A stretch of DNA of 64,000 bases, taken from assembly GCA_028228615.1 (NCBI GenBank), contig JAOJBS010000001.1:62001-126000 (forward strand), written 5' to 3'. This DNA is from UBA4421 sp028228615. Lineage in GTDB: Bacteria > Pseudomonadota > Gammaproteobacteria > Pseudomonadales > Azotimanducaceae. How positions within the stretch are numbered: position 1 is the stretch's first letter; each line of letters starts with the position of its first letter. Below, one piece after another: positions 44,033-53,381 of the stretch. The notes beneath the pieces are model-generated. The model was not told where the DNA came from. It did not search any database and was given only the letters and a program-made list of their open reading frames with translations. The translations under genes were made by a program, and so were the position numbers.

Positions 44033-44458
44033 TTATGGTTTGTTGTTAGAATGATCGGACTGTTCTGAGTGGTCAGATTTGTCTGGGTCGTCTTTTGAAT
44101 CGTCTATTGAATCGTCCTGGTTCCGCCGATTGGCCCAGCGTTCTTCATGGGTGTCTGCTATGCGCTGACGAAACCGCTGTAGTCCTATACGCCCTGCGAT
44201 GAGTGCGCTCACGCCCACCACTAATGGATAGGCTTGAGATTCCACCCAAGAGGCTGAGTTCAGGTCTAGGTGAATTGCCGCCAAGGTGCCACAAGATGCG
44301 GCCACGGCCATGACCGAGAACGTCATTAAGTAAATGCCAATGGCCAAAATCATAGGCAGCCACAGTTTGTGTAACGCCGAAGATTGGCTGAGGTCTAAGG
44401 TGAATACGGCGATAAGTGCCAGTACTGCGCCGGCTACGCGAAATTGAGTTTGCTGCAT
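44033..44458 (-). CDS. Membrane protein of unknown function with acidic tail
   Basis: A 141-residue protein with three hydrophobic spans (VAGAVLALIAVFTLDL, LWLPMILAIGIYLMTFSVMA, AYPLVVGVSALIAGRIGL), then a 40-residue hydrophilic tail of Asp/Ser/His repeats (DSIDDSKDDPDKSDHSEQSD). No family is recognised. It precedes the HAD phosphatase gene by 14 bases. The acidic repeat tail is low complexity and coded by drifting repeats, like other tracts in this window. Confidence 0.65.
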   Translation of the reverse strand: MQQTQFRVAGAVLALIAVFTLDLSQSSALHKLWLPMILAIGIYLMTFSVMAVAASCGTLAAIHLDLNSASWVESQAYPLVVGVSALIAGRIGLQRFRQRIADTHEERWANRRNQDDSIDDSKDDPDKSDHSEQSDHSNNKP

Positions 44459-44483
44459 TAAACTAACTGCTTCTCTTAATAAA

Positions 44484-44518
44484 AGTTAAAAGTTAAAAGT
44501 TAAAGGTTAAAGGTTAAA
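44484..44518. repeat. Heptanucleotide tandem repeat (RGTTAAA)5
   Basis: Five copies of AGTTAAA/GGTTAAA between the SDR gene stop and the start of the membrane protein gene, followed by degenerate units to about 44550. On the minus strand it lies 26 bases upstream of the ATG at 44458, in its leader. Confidence 0.85.
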
Positions 44519-44553
44519 AGGTAAGGGTAAAGATTAAGAGCTAAAGGCAATAG

Positions 44554-45348
44554 TTAGGAAACCAGACCCAGTTGGCCGCCTTCCATTTTAATATTTTGGC
44601 CGTGAATGGCATCGGCTTGGGGCCCACATAAAAAGGCTACTAGCCCGGCTACCTCTTCGCGTCGAGAAATGCGTCTTATGGGGATGTCTTTTGCTACATG
44701 GGCTTCGATCTCGTCCCAGTTACTGCCCCAACCCTGCTCTAGGCCACGTTGCATATAGCCTGCTTGTACTTCGGGTGTGAGAATCATGCCTGGAGAAACC
44801 AGGTTTACGCGCACGCCTGTGCCAGCGACTTCTTTGGCGAGGCTCACGGTCATGGTGGCCAGTGCGCCTTTGGCTGAGTAGTAGCCGGGGTTGCGTGAAT
44901 TGGGGCTGGTTGAACCCACTGTGCCAAGATTAATAATGCGTCCCCAGCCATTGGCAATAAGGCTAGGCAACATGCCTTCGATCAGGCGCTGGGCTGACAG
45001 TACATTCTTTTGGTAGGCAACAATCCACGGATCTTCCTCAGCGTCTTTGCCGTCACCCTTAGGTTGCCAGCGGCTAGGGTCTGCTGCGCCGTAATTATTG
45101 ATCAAGATGTTTACCGGATAATCTGCGCAAGCTTGCAGCAACGCCTGGCAACCGCTTTGGCTAACAATGTCGCCACTGACCGCAATGCCACCGCCCAGCT
45201 CTTCTACTGACGCCTGGGCTTGACTCATGGTCATGCCGTGAACCAGCACCTGCGCGCCTTCATTCAGCAGGGTTTGAGCGATAATTTGCCCGGTGCCTCT
45301 GTGACTGCCGGTGACTAATGCGGTCTTGTTTTCTAGATCTAAATTCAT
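44554..45348 (-). CDS. Short-chain dehydrogenase/reductase
   Basis: A 264-residue classical SDR starting at the ATG at 45348, preceded by AAGG; an upstream extension of 53 residues has no protein character. The cofactor motif is TGSHRGTGQIIA (TGxxxGxG). NNYGAAD matches NNAG. The catalytic Tyr and Lys are in YYSAKGALATMTVSLAKE, and the preceding Ser region is NLGTVGSTSPN. An NAD(P)H-dependent oxidoreductase of unknown substrate. It stands alone, divergent from the TauE-like exporter gene. Confidence 0.92.
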   Translation of the reverse strand: MNLDLENKTALVTGSHRGTGQIIAQTLLNEGAQVLVHGMTMSQAQASVEELGGGIAVSGDIVSQSGCQALLQACADYPVNILINNYGAADPSRWQPKGDGKDAEEDPWIVAYQKNVLSAQRLIEGMLPSLIANGWGRIINLGTVGSTSPNSRNPGYYSAKGALATMTVSLAKEVAGTGVRVNLVSPGMILTPEVQAGYMQRGLEQGWGSNWDEIEAHVAKDIPIRRISRREEVAGLVAFLCGPQADAIHGQNIKMEGGQLGLVS

Positions 45349-45491
45349 GAAGTACCTTACCAATTTGCGCCAGCGTAACCCTACCAGATGCGGTGGCGTG
45401 TTGGGGGCGCTGATGAGCTTACGGCTAATTTTGCGGGTCTTTGCCAGAGATTGTCCACCAGTGTTCTGCACTCCTGTGGCACACTGACGCC

Positions 45492-46253
45492 GTGGAAATT
45501 CAATCAATCATCATTTTTCTCTGCGTCATTTTATTTGGCAGTTATGTCCAATCCGTGGCCGGTTTTGCCATGGGCATGACTATTGTGGCGGTGGTCGGTG
45601 GCCTGCGTTTGCTGGATATTCCAACGCTGGCGGCGGTCGTCAGTTTGATGACCATTGTAAATACTACGTTTTCTTTGCGCGGCCAGCTGCAACACGTGCA
45701 CCGGCGTTTACTGTTTTGGATTGGCTTGGGGCAATTGCCGGGCATTTTCATTGGCCTTTGGTTATTGGGTTACTTGGATGCTGAGGACAGTCGCACCTTG
45801 GAGCTGTGTCTGGGTATTTTCATTACCGTAGGCGGGCTGGCCATGACCATTCGCCCGCGTGCTATGAAGGAGGTGTCCGGCGGATTTTTTGCCTGGGTCA
45901 GTGGTTTGCTGGGCGGTCTTTTGGGCGGCATGTTCTCGGCCAGTGGGCCGGTACTGGGGTGGTTTGGTTACAGCCAGCCGTTAGCCGTGAATGTTATTCG
46001 AGCCACCTTGCTGAGCAGCTTCTTTATGACCACGTCCACGCGTACTTTGGTGGTGGGCGTGCAGGGCGGCCTAACAGAGACCGTTGTAACTTATGCTGCG
46101 CTGGGCGTGCCGGCGGTGCTGCTGGGTGCTTGGCTGGGAAAGGCGTTTCCGCCTTTGGTCAGCGAAGATGTGTTGAAGCGTGGTGCGTTTTTCATTTTAT
46201 TGCTCATGGGTGTTTGGATTTGCTTTAGTGCCCTGCAGCCGCTCCCCGCCTGA
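45492..46253 (+). CDS. TauE/SafE-family membrane exporter
   Basis: A 253-residue integral membrane protein with about eight hydrophobic spans. I take the GTG at 45492 as start, because the hydrophobic first helix (IIIFLCVILFGSYVQSVAGF) begins right after. TauE motifs are AGFAMGMTIVAVVGGLRL near the start and SGLLGGLLGGMFSASGPVLG in the middle. The family moves sulfite, sulfonates or other small anions across the inner membrane. The ribosome site is poor, so the exact start is uncertain. It is divergent from the SDR gene. Confidence 0.85.
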   Translation: MEIQSIIIFLCVILFGSYVQSVAGFAMGMTIVAVVGGLRLLDIPTLAAVVSLMTIVNTTFSLRGQLQHVHRRLLFWIGLGQLPGIFIGLWLLGYLDAEDSRTLELCLGIFITVGGLAMTIRPRAMKEVSGGFFAWVSGLLGGLLGGMFSASGPVLGWFGYSQPLAVNVIRATLLSSFFMTTSTRTLVVGVQGGLTETVVTYAALGVPAVLLGAWLGKAFPPLVSEDVLKRGAFFILLLMGVWICFSALQPLPA

Positions 46254-46349
46254 TAATTTTTTGGTTGAGCGCCAGTAGTTGAGCGTCTTGCGAGCTAGAA
46301 CATTGGCCCTTGCTTAAGGTCCCTTGAATGCAGATGATAGGTGCCTTTC

Positions 46350-47504
46350 ATGAAGCTGTTGGAGGCCGTTGCTGGCGCCCGGATGTCTGAATACGATTCC
46401 ATAAGACCTTTTCTTGATCACGAAGTGCCGAGTGTTATTCAGCGCTTAGTGAACTCCCCTGAGTTAGCCGTGGCTGCCAGTAAGCTTGCTATGCCCAGAT
46501 TATTGGCCAACAACATGGCTGGCCAGACGTTAACGCGGCTACTGCTGCTGTATAAAACCCGTGGCCTGAAGACTATTCGAGATTGCCAAAAGCTGGTGAC
46601 CCACTATTTTTATCAGGTTGTTGCGCGGTCCATTGATAACCTTTCTGTTAGCGGCCTAGAGCACCTAGATCCAAACAAGCCCTATTTATTTATCTCTAAC
46701 CATCGCGATATTTTGATGGATTCCAGCCTGATTAATTATCTTATTCAGCAAGCGGGTCATGACACTTGTCGCATGGCGGTTGGGGATAATTTGCTTTCCA
46801 ATAGTTTAGCCGCAGACTTAATGCGTTTGAATAAGAGCTTTATTGTTGAGCGCGATGTAGAGGGTAGGCGCGCTTATTACCGCGCGCTGACCAGAACCAG
46901 CGGCTATATCCGTCACTCACTCAGCGAGGGAGTTTCGGTTTGGATTGCTCAGCGCGAAGGTCGCGCTAAAGATGGCTTTGATAGAACCGACCCTGCGCTG
47001 CTAAAAATGCTTTTGCTTGCCTATCGTAATGAAGAGTCGCCAATATCTGCATTGTTGGCGCAGGCGCAAATTGTGCCGGTGTCGGTTTCTTATGAGGTGG
47101 ACCCCTGCGGGACTAAAAAGGCGGAAGAGTTGGTTGCTATTGCGCGTGACGGCGCATACCAAAAGGCTGAGCACGAAGATTTGCAAAGCATGATTCTTGG
47201 CTTAATGGGTTACAAAGGCAGGGTGCATCTGAGTTTTGCTCGCCCCATAGATAATGTGGGTGATGTTGAGCAATTGACTGAGCGTTTAGATAAAGACATT
47301 GTGTCTAATTACCGCACTTTCCCAACTCATAGATATGCTGCAAAAACGCTGGCCGGTAGCCAAGACAGAGAAGATGTCAGCACAGACAAAGCGCTGGTTG
47401 CACTAAAGGCTGATTTGGCCGCCTGCGGCGATGACGAAAAAATCAACTTGCTCCAACAATATGCCAATGTTTGGGAGAATCGCAAGGCCTTGGGTATAGA
47501 TTAA
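46350..47504 (+). CDS. Glycerolipid acyltransferase family protein (PlsC/PlsB-like)
   Basis: A 384-residue protein from the ATG at 46350, placed because AGGTG lies eight bases before it; GTG 46341 or ATG 46383 are alternatives. The acyltransferase block I reads SNHRDILMDSSLINYL, with His118 and an Asp six residues later rather than the usual five, and the second block is IAQREGRAKDG, which replaces the FPEGTRS of PlsC. This pattern belongs to a large uncharacterised branch near GPAT/DHAPAT. It probably acylates a lysolipid or glycerol phosphate at the membrane face. No membrane span is obvious. Confidence 0.85.
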   Translation: MKLLEAVAGARMSEYDSIRPFLDHEVPSVIQRLVNSPELAVAASKLAMPRLLANNMAGQTLTRLLLLYKTRGLKTIRDCQKLVTHYFYQVVARSIDNLSVSGLEHLDPNKPYLFISNHRDILMDSSLINYLIQQAGHDTCRMAVGDNLLSNSLAADLMRLNKSFIVERDVEGRRAYYRALTRTSGYIRHSLSEGVSVWIAQREGRAKDGFDRTDPALLKMLLLAYRNEESPISALLAQAQIVPVSVSYEVDPCGTKKAEELVAIARDGAYQKAEHEDLQSMILGLMGYKGRVHLSFARPIDNVGDVEQLTERLDKDIVSNYRTFPTHRYAAKTLAGSQDREDVSTDKALVALKADLAACGDDEKINLLQQYANVWENRKALGID

Positions 47505-47584
47505 AAGCCGGTTTTGGTTTGGTTAATTTGCCGTTTGAGTAAGCGATTTATTCAATATCATTCACTTGTCAGACGAAGGAAAAA

Positions 47585-48580
47585 CTACAGATACATGAGT
47601 GGTGGCTCGTCCAACATTGACATTTGTTCGCGTAGCGCTAGTACGTGGTAGGACCAATAATTCACGGAATCAAAGGTGGGAAATGCCACTGGAAATGCTG
47701 GGTCTTCCCAACGACGGGCAATCCATGCCGCGTGATACATAATGCGCAGGGTGCGCAAAGGTTCAATGAGTTTTAACGTGCGCACGTCAAAATCATAAAA
47801 GTCGTTGTAGGCATCTAAGATAGTCGCCAGTTGTCCGGTTTGTTCAGCGCGGTCGCCGTTTAATAGCATCCATAAGTCTTGAATGGGTGGCCCCATAAGA
47901 CAGTCGTCAAAATCTACAAAATGCGGTGTTTCGCCGCGCCACAAAATATTGCCCATATGGCAGTCGCCATGAATTCTTATTGAGGGCAAATTTTCCATCT
48001 CGCTCATCATCGGCTCAATGTGTTTGAGTAGATGTTCGGTCACCGATGCGTATGCCTCTTCCATTTCCAATGGCAAAAAATTGTTTTCCAGCAAAAAATT
48101 TCTGCTGTTGGTGCCCAAGTGTTCATGAGTAAGGGTGATGCGGTGCTCAAACTTTTGCTGGGCGCCCACAGCGTGTAGTCGGGCGATGGTTCTGGACAAA
48201 ACTTCTAAGTCGTCCTGATTTTCTAAGTTGGGCGCGTGGCCACCTTGGCGGCGGAAAATAGCGAATCGAAAATCTGCGTGGTTGAATACGGTGGTGCCGT
48301 CAATTTGCATAGGCGGTACAACAGATATTTCTTCATCGAATAGCCCTTGGGTGTACGCGTGTTCCTCAGCAATGGCTTCATCAGTCCAGCGATTGGGCCG
48401 ATAAAATTTGGCAATAACAAATTCGCCGCTTTCTAAGCCCACCTGATACACGCGGTTTTCGTAGCTGTTTAGTGCAAGCAGGCTGCCGGTGGGTTCAATG
48501 CCGACACTTTCAATGGCGTCCAAAATCGTATCTGGGCTGAGGGCATCGTAGGGGGCCGTGTTGTTTGGATTTGCTTGCAT
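47585..48580 (-). CDS. srkA: Stress response kinase A (SrkA/YihE-like)
   Basis: A Ser/Thr protein kinase of APH fold, 331 residues from the ATG at 48580, close to the usual 328; an ATG 30 codons earlier adds an unrelated leader. The N-lobe has ENRVYQVGLESGEFVIAKFY with the ATP Lys, the catalytic loop is IRIHGDCHMGNILW, and the metal site is FVDFDDCLMGPPIQDLW. In E. coli SrkA protects against stress-induced cell death. It is convergent with the acyltransferase gene and stands alone. Confidence 0.93.
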   Translation of the reverse strand: MQANPNNTAPYDALSPDTILDAIESVGIEPTGSLLALNSYENRVYQVGLESGEFVIAKFYRPNRWTDEAIAEEHAYTQGLFDEEISVVPPMQIDGTTVFNHADFRFAIFRRQGGHAPNLENQDDLEVLSRTIARLHAVGAQQKFEHRITLTHEHLGTNSRNFLLENNFLPLEMEEAYASVTEHLLKHIEPMMSEMENLPSIRIHGDCHMGNILWRGETPHFVDFDDCLMGPPIQDLWMLLNGDRAEQTGQLATILDAYNDFYDFDVRTLKLIEPLRTLRIMYHAAWIARRWEDPAFPVAFPTFDSVNYWSYHVLALREQMSMLDEPPLMYL

Positions 48581-48744
48581 GAGCGCACTGTAACAGCCAG
48601 CCTGATTATTCCGAACCATTAACTGGTTTTGTCGCCGGACTAATGCGGTAATCATCTGTTCAGGCAGCACGCAAACCTGTCCTTGAAGCAGTGCTTATAG
48701 TAGTTCTTATAGCAGCACTTAACGCCGCGCTGTCTCAGCGGCAA

Positions 48745-49491
48745 CTAGATGGCACGAGTGGCGCACCACAAATCTACCTGCTGGACTCCGGCCCTACGCA
48801 GCAGCTGCACAATGTGACGAGCCGTTGTGCCGGTGGTGAGTACGTCATCTACCACTGCGACATGCTGGTAGTTTATTGCCCTGGCTGGTTGGCGAAGTGT
48901 GTAGGTGTTTTTTGTCAGTTTTAGCCGCTGTGCTCTGATTTTTTGCCGTTGTGGAGGACCGTATTTTCTTCTTAGTAGGTTGGCTTTGACAGGGATATTG
49001 GTTTCACGGCTCAGCATTGTGGCCAATATCTGCGCATGATCGAAGCCTCTTAATAGCCGATGTTGCCACGCGATGGGTGTTGGAATTAGGCATTGGGGCA
49101 GCGGTTTGCGCAAACTATAGGTGGCGTTAATCATTTGCAGCATTGTTTGCGCGAGCGCTTGGCCTTCCCTGATGTTTTTTTGAAATTTGAATCTGTGCAA
49201 TAAGTAGGCGGCCTCTTTGTTGTGCAGCAGGGGTACCACGGCTTGGTCCACCAGAGGGGCAGTTATACACGGGCCGCAGTGGCGGGCGTCTGTTTGTTGC
49301 AGAGGTATGCCACAGGAGATGCATGGATTGAGGTTGTAGGGCAAAGCCAGCCGACAATAGGGGCATAGGTGATCTGGTGGCGCGGGCGTCAGTATTTGCT
49401 CACAAAGCGCGCATGTGTCTGGCAGCAATGTGTTGTAAATAGCGTGGACAATGGTTGCGGTGAGTTTTTTCGCTGTGGAGTTTCGCTGCAT
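48745..49491 (-). CDS. comF: ComF family protein
   Basis: A 248-residue protein from the ATG at 49491. The N-terminal four-cysteine zinc motifs are Cys27/Cys30/Cys43/Cys46 (CALC, CPYC) and Cys57/Cys60/Cys72/Cys75 (CISC, CGPC). The C-terminal phosphoribosyltransferase fold has the PRPP loop VAVVDDVLTTGTTA. ComF proteins are needed for DNA uptake and DNA repair helicase work in competent bacteria; the exact reaction is not settled. It stands alone between SrkA and unannotated DNA. Confidence 0.93.
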   Translation of the reverse strand: MQRNSTAKKLTATIVHAIYNTLLPDTCALCEQILTPAPPDHLCPYCRLALPYNLNPCISCGIPLQQTDARHCGPCITAPLVDQAVVPLLHNKEAAYLLHRFKFQKNIREGQALAQTMLQMINATYSLRKPLPQCLIPTPIAWQHRLLRGFDHAQILATMLSRETNIPVKANLLRRKYGPPQRQKIRAQRLKLTKNTYTLRQPARAINYQHVAVVDDVLTTGTTARHIVQLLRRAGVQQVDLWCATRAI

Positions 49492-49865
49492 TTTGTATCT
49501 CGTCTTTTGCCTAAAGCCTTTTTGCCTCAAGAGGAAGGCGTGAGGATCTTGTGAGGATTTTTTTCGCTTGGGTCGAAGTGTCTGTTGAAGTGGTTTTGCG
49601 ACCGCACTGTTCGCTTCAGCTCTTACGCAAGTTATAGCGTTGAGTTGCAGGGATTGCTGTGCGCAATTGTCCCAATACTTGACTTACAGTCGCCTCTGGC
49701 GGGCAGGTGTAGAGATTTCAGTTGGTTGATAGCGGTTGAAAACCATCGATTGTAGCGGACTGCAGCGCACGGTTTGGTAGGGGATTACTGAGGTGTTATG
49801 TGGGCGTGAATGGCTTATTGGGTGAGCGTTGCTTACCCAAACCGTCGAAGCCAAAACCTTTCAGG
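49492..49865. other. Gene-free spacer
   Basis: About 370 bases upstream of comF and downstream of the 109-residue protein gene. No reading frame is convincing. A short hairpin AACCT-TTC-AGGTT (near 49857-49869) lies at its end beside the 49866 stop and could be a weak terminator. Otherwise I see nothing. Confidence 0.5.
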
Positions 49866-50195
49866 TTAAATCAATCCGTCCCAATGGCCGGGTTGGAAGA
49901 GGGTAATAGAGCCCGCAGTGGGGTCTCGGTAGTCATAGGCGATACCGGTATTGAGGGATACTCGGAACCGTGCGCGGTCCACTACGTCGTCCAATCCAGA
50001 CAACCACTCGAATAAATTTATGACTGGTATTTCGTTAATAATTACGGGCCCTGGATCGGGTAGCGTACATTCCACAAGCCGAGCATCGATAAAGCGAAAA
50101 ATAGTATTTTGGTAAAGTAGTTCTAGTTCGCCACTGTACACCTTGCGGGTTTTTTCTGGCTCACCGAGTATCTCCAGGACTTCATTTACGGTCAT
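49866..50195 (-). CDS. Small protein of unknown function
   Basis: A 109-residue cytoplasmic protein. The start MTVNEVLEILGEPEKTRKVY resembles the N-terminus of small DUF-type proteins that begin with a domain like the SmpA/BamE helix (the GEP turn), then strands (GELELLYQNTIFRFIDARLV), and ends GHWDGLI. I do not recognise it firmly. Orphan; it could be an immunity-like or lineage-specific protein. Divergent from the acyl-CoA dehydrogenase gene at 50352. Confidence 0.55.
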   Translation of the reverse strand: MTVNEVLEILGEPEKTRKVYSGELELLYQNTIFRFIDARLVECTLPDPGPVIINEIPVINLFEWLSGLDDVVDRARFRVSLNTGIAYDYRDPTAGSITLFQPGHWDGLI

Positions 50196-50351
50196 GGTAA
50201 AGGTTAAATTTTCGATACCTTGGTGTGGGTATATTTTCGGTTGGTGAAACAGGCTGATGTCTAATACTTATCTGAATTTATTATGAAAAAAGGTTAGTAC
50301 GCAATGAGTCACATGACTAGACTCTACGGCTTAAATTAGAAGGACTGTACG

Positions 50352-52094
50352 TTGGATTATCAAGCACAAGACAAAGACGCAGCGTTTCTGCTCTTTGATG
50401 TATTTCACGCAGATGAAAGCTGGGCTCAGATTGAAGAATTTAGCGCGTTAACGCCAGATTTGGCGCGCGCAATTTTAGCTGAAAGCGGTCGTGTTGCTTC
50501 CCAAGTTTTAGCGCCCTTGAATGAGATAGGCGACACTCACGGTTGTGAGTGGAATGACGGTGAGGTGACTACACCGCCCGGGTTCAAAGAAGGCTTCAGT
50601 GAGCTTACCCAAGGCGGCTGGTTGGGCCTTTCGGGTAATCCAGCTTTTGGCGGCCAAGGTATGCCTAAGAGTTTGGGCTGCTTGGTTGAAGAGATGTTTT
50701 GGGCGGCCAACAGCAGCTTGTATTTATACGGCACGCTGACAGTGGGCGCTTGCCTGTGCTTGGATGCTCACGGCAGCGCTGAGCAAAAGCAGACCTATTT
50801 AGAAAAGCTTTACTCCGGTGAGTGGACTGGCGCTATGGCCTTGACCGAAGCGCATTCGGGTACTGACCTTGGCATTATGCGTACCAAGGCCGAGCCGCAA
50901 GCGGACGGCTCATACAGCATCACCGGTACAAAGATTTTCATTACCGGTGGTGAACACGATATGGCCGACAATATTGTGCACCTGACCTTAGCGCGAATTC
51001 CCGATGGCCCTGCGGGCAGCAAGGGCATTTCGCTGTTTATTGTGCCGAAATATCTACCTAATGCTGATGGCAGTTTGGGTGAGCGTAATTCCATGGGCAG
51101 TGGCTCTCTTGAACACAAAATGGGCATTCGCGGCAGCGCGACCTCTGTCATTAATTACGATGGCGCGAAAGGGTTCTTGCTGGGCGAAGAGCATCAAGGT
51201 TTGGCCGGCATGTTCACCATGATGAACTACGAGCGCTTGAGCGTTGGCTTACAAGGTTTAGGTTCTGCTGACCTTGCCTATCAACTGTCTGCGCGTTACG
51301 CCCGTGATCGCATTCAAGGTAGGTCAGTGGCCGGGCCGCAAAATCCGGACGCCGCTGCCGACTCCATTCTTGTTCACCCTGACGTGCGACGCATGCTGCT
51401 CACGCAGCGCGCTTATGCAGAGGGGTGCAGAGCATTCGCCCTGTATGTGGGTATGCAGTTGGATGAAGCTAAGTACAACAATAACGAGCGTGCCGGGCGC
51501 ATCAGTGAATTGCTGACTCCGGTTGTGAAGGCCTTTTTGACGGACAAGGGTTTGGACGGTGCAGTGATGGGCCAGCAAGTGCTCGGCGGTCATGGCTTCA
51601 TTAAAGAATGGGGCATGGAGCAAATTGTGCGTGATGCACGCATTGGTCAAATTTACGAAGGTGCCAACGGCATTCAGGCGTTAGATTTGGTTGGCCGAAA
51701 AATTATGCGCGATGGCGGCGGTTTAATGCTGGAGTTGATTGCAGAGATGCAGGCAGCAGACGTTGATGAAGCTTACAAAGCTGAGTTGATAGAAGCTTGT
51801 GATCGATTGGCTAGATCTACGCAATCTATTGTCGCTCGCGGTAAAAACGACCCGCATCTGCCCGGCGCTGTTTCTGTGGACTATTTGGATATGGTCGGTA
51901 TGACGATGTGCGCTTGGGTTTGGGCGTTAATGGCTAGCCGCGCACCGGATGATGATTTTGGTGTGGCGAAGAAAGCCACTGCGCGTTATTTTTATGATCG
52001 TCTGCTGCCTAAGACGTTGGGCTTGGAGCGCAGTATTGAAGCGGAAGCTGATGCGGTAATGGAAATGCCTCAGGGATTGTTCAGTCCCGCCTAA
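50352..52094 (+). CDS. Acyl-CoA dehydrogenase, long DmdC-like branch
   Basis: A 580-residue acyl-CoA dehydrogenase with the extra C-terminal domain typical of the DmdC (3-methylmercaptopropionyl-CoA dehydrogenase) and AcdB branch. A TTG start at 50352 follows AGAAGGACTGTACG. The substrate and flavin part is MALTEAHSGTDLGIMRTKAE and YSITGTKIFITGGEHDMADN; the base region is in QIYEGANGIQALDLVGRK. In marine bacteria the branch takes part in DMSP and fatty-acid breakdown; the exact substrate is not decided by sequence. A clear terminator follows. Confidence 0.92.
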   Translation: MDYQAQDKDAAFLLFDVFHADESWAQIEEFSALTPDLARAILAESGRVASQVLAPLNEIGDTHGCEWNDGEVTTPPGFKEGFSELTQGGWLGLSGNPAFGGQGMPKSLGCLVEEMFWAANSSLYLYGTLTVGACLCLDAHGSAEQKQTYLEKLYSGEWTGAMALTEAHSGTDLGIMRTKAEPQADGSYSITGTKIFITGGEHDMADNIVHLTLARIPDGPAGSKGISLFIVPKYLPNADGSLGERNSMGSGSLEHKMGIRGSATSVINYDGAKGFLLGEEHQGLAGMFTMMNYERLSVGLQGLGSADLAYQLSARYARDRIQGRSVAGPQNPDAAADSILVHPDVRRMLLTQRAYAEGCRAFALYVGMQLDEAKYNNNERAGRISELLTPVVKAFLTDKGLDGAVMGQQVLGGHGFIKEWGMEQIVRDARIGQIYEGANGIQALDLVGRKIMRDGGGLMLELIAEMQAADVDEAYKAELIEACDRLARSTQSIVARGKNDPHLPGAVSVDYLDMVGMTMCAWVWALMASRAPDDDFGVAKKATARYFYDRLLPKTLGLERSIEAEADAVMEMPQGLFSPA

Positions 52095-52116
52095 TTAGCT
52101 GAGATTGAACGAAAAA

Positions 52117-52143
52117 GGCCGCAACGTGTTGCGGCCCTTTTTT
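52117..52143 (+). terminator. Intrinsic terminator after the DmdC-like gene
   Basis: Stem GGCCGCAA / TTGCGGCC with a CGTG loop, then C and six T. Five A precede the stem, so it works in both directions, also serving the minus-strand SDR gene downstream. Confidence 0.9.
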
Positions 52144-52202
52144 GCCTGTTGTCCTGTAGGTTTAGTCAGAGCAAAGACGGTGGGTGTTTTAGCTTCTTTT
52201 AC

Positions 52203-52982
52203 CTAATTTCTGGGGAATACCCAAGGGTGAGATGCCGACAAGCCGCCGTCTACGGGTACAGCCTGACCATTCACATAAGACGCTCTGTCGCTGAGTAGGA
52301 AGCAGGCCATTTCGCCTATCTCGCTGGGTTCGCCAAATCGCTTAGTTGGATTGATCTGACCGATCTTTTCTTCTTTACCTTTCTCTCGGGCTAAATCAAA
52401 TGTCGGTTTAGTCATGCCGGTTTCAATAAGACCGGGGCAAATGGCATTAATACGCACACCGGTACCATAGGTTTGATAAGCGGTTGTTTGCACAATGCTC
52501 ACTACGCCGGCTTTGCTGGCTGAATAATCTACCCCGCCAGCGTTGGCTCTTAGTGCGGCTACCGATGCAGTACATACAATTGCGCCGCTACCCTGCTTAA
52601 CAAAGTGGGGTACTGTGTGTTTAACCGCCAAAAATACGCCGATGGTATTCACGCCCAAGGTTCGCTGCCAATCCTCTACGGTGAGTTCGGTGACGCTTTT
52701 GCCGCCGCCGGAGACGCCAGCGTTGGCATAAATGCCGTCAATGCCGCCGTATTCGCTGACGCATTTTTCGACAAAATTGATTACCGACGTTTCATCGCTG
52801 ACATCGGCTTGTACCGCGATGGCTGTGCCGCCTGCTTGAGTGATCTCAGCGACCGTCTCTTCAACGCCATCGGTAAGGTCTACACAAACTACCTGAGCGC
52901 CATAACCGGCAGCCAATTTGCTGGTGGCGCGACCAATACCGCTACCGGCGCCTGTAATGATAATTCTCTTGTTTTTTAACAC
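52203..52982 (-). CDS. Short-chain dehydrogenase/reductase
   Basis: A 259-residue classical SDR. TGAGSGIGRATSKLA is the cofactor loop, CVDLTDG gives an Asp that favours NAD over NADP, NAGVSGGG is the NNAG-equivalent, and the catalytic Ser region is CTASVAALRANAGGVDYSAS with Tyr and Lys in DYSASKAGV. The C-terminus ends GLSASHPWVFPRN. Substrate unknown; many relatives act on steroids, sugars or hydroxy acids. It faces the terminator of the acyl-CoA dehydrogenase gene and precedes no co-directional gene at once. Confidence 0.93.
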   Translation of the reverse strand: MLKNKRIIITGAGSGIGRATSKLAAGYGAQVVCVDLTDGVEETVAEITQAGGTAIAVQADVSDETSVINFVEKCVSEYGGIDGIYANAGVSGGGKSVTELTVEDWQRTLGVNTIGVFLAVKHTVPHFVKQGSGAIVCTASVAALRANAGGVDYSASKAGVVSIVQTTAYQTYGTGVRINAICPGLIETGMTKPTFDLAREKGKEEKIGQINPTKRFGEPSEIGEMACFLLSDRASYVNGQAVPVDGGLSASHPWVFPRN

Positions 52983-53027
52983 TTATATTCTCCCTGCTGA
53001 AATTAGCGGCCAACTAGTCTAAGTAGG

Positions 53028-53381
53028 CTAGCTCGGTGCATCGTGACCCATGTCGCGCATACACAGAATTCTTTCCTCTTCCGCGTAACCCAACAGTATC
53101 GGATGCTCACCCTCTTTATGAGTCAGTGAGCTGGCGGCATCTACCATGGCCATGAAATCTTCGTCTGCAGCATTGGTCTCATCTGCTTGTTTGAAGATTA
53201 AGGTGGTGGCGTTACTCAGATGCCCGCGCAGACTCGTATTTGCACTCTTATCTATATCGTTGACTACGCCGCCGCCGGGGTCGGCGTTTTCGAGGTGCGT
53301 GACTTCCACACCTCGCGGCAGCCAACCCTGGGCGTAGGCAAATTCTCTAATGGCCTCTGGTTGCTCAATAGTGAGTTTCAC
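53028..53381 (-). CDS. Small protein of unknown function
   Basis: A 117-residue protein whose GTG start directly abuts the TAG stop of the cyclase gene, so it is translated by coupling. Features: IREFAYAQGWLPRGVEVTHL near the start, TTLIFKQADE in the middle and ERILCMRDMG at the end. The pattern is a bit like the N-lobe of an APH-type kinase (GWLPxG..V..L, then a Lys-bearing strand), but no catalytic HxDxxxxN follows, so I do not assign it. Possibly a truncated kinase lobe or a novel small protein. Confidence 0.6.
   Translation of the reverse strand: MKLTIEQPEAIREFAYAQGWLPRGVEVTHLENADPGGGVVNDIDKSANTSLRGHLSNATTLIFKQADETNAADEDFMAMVDAASSLTHKEGEHPILLGYAEEERILCMRDMGHDAPS

Noticed and set aside
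45349..45507. An N-terminal extension of the SDR gene up to 45507.
   Set aside because: The added residues have no protein character; the TGxxxGxG fold begins properly right after the ATG at 45348.
48691..48924. Plus-strand frame over the 3' end of comF.
   Set aside because: Antisense to conserved comF codons, with no ribosome site and no similarity.
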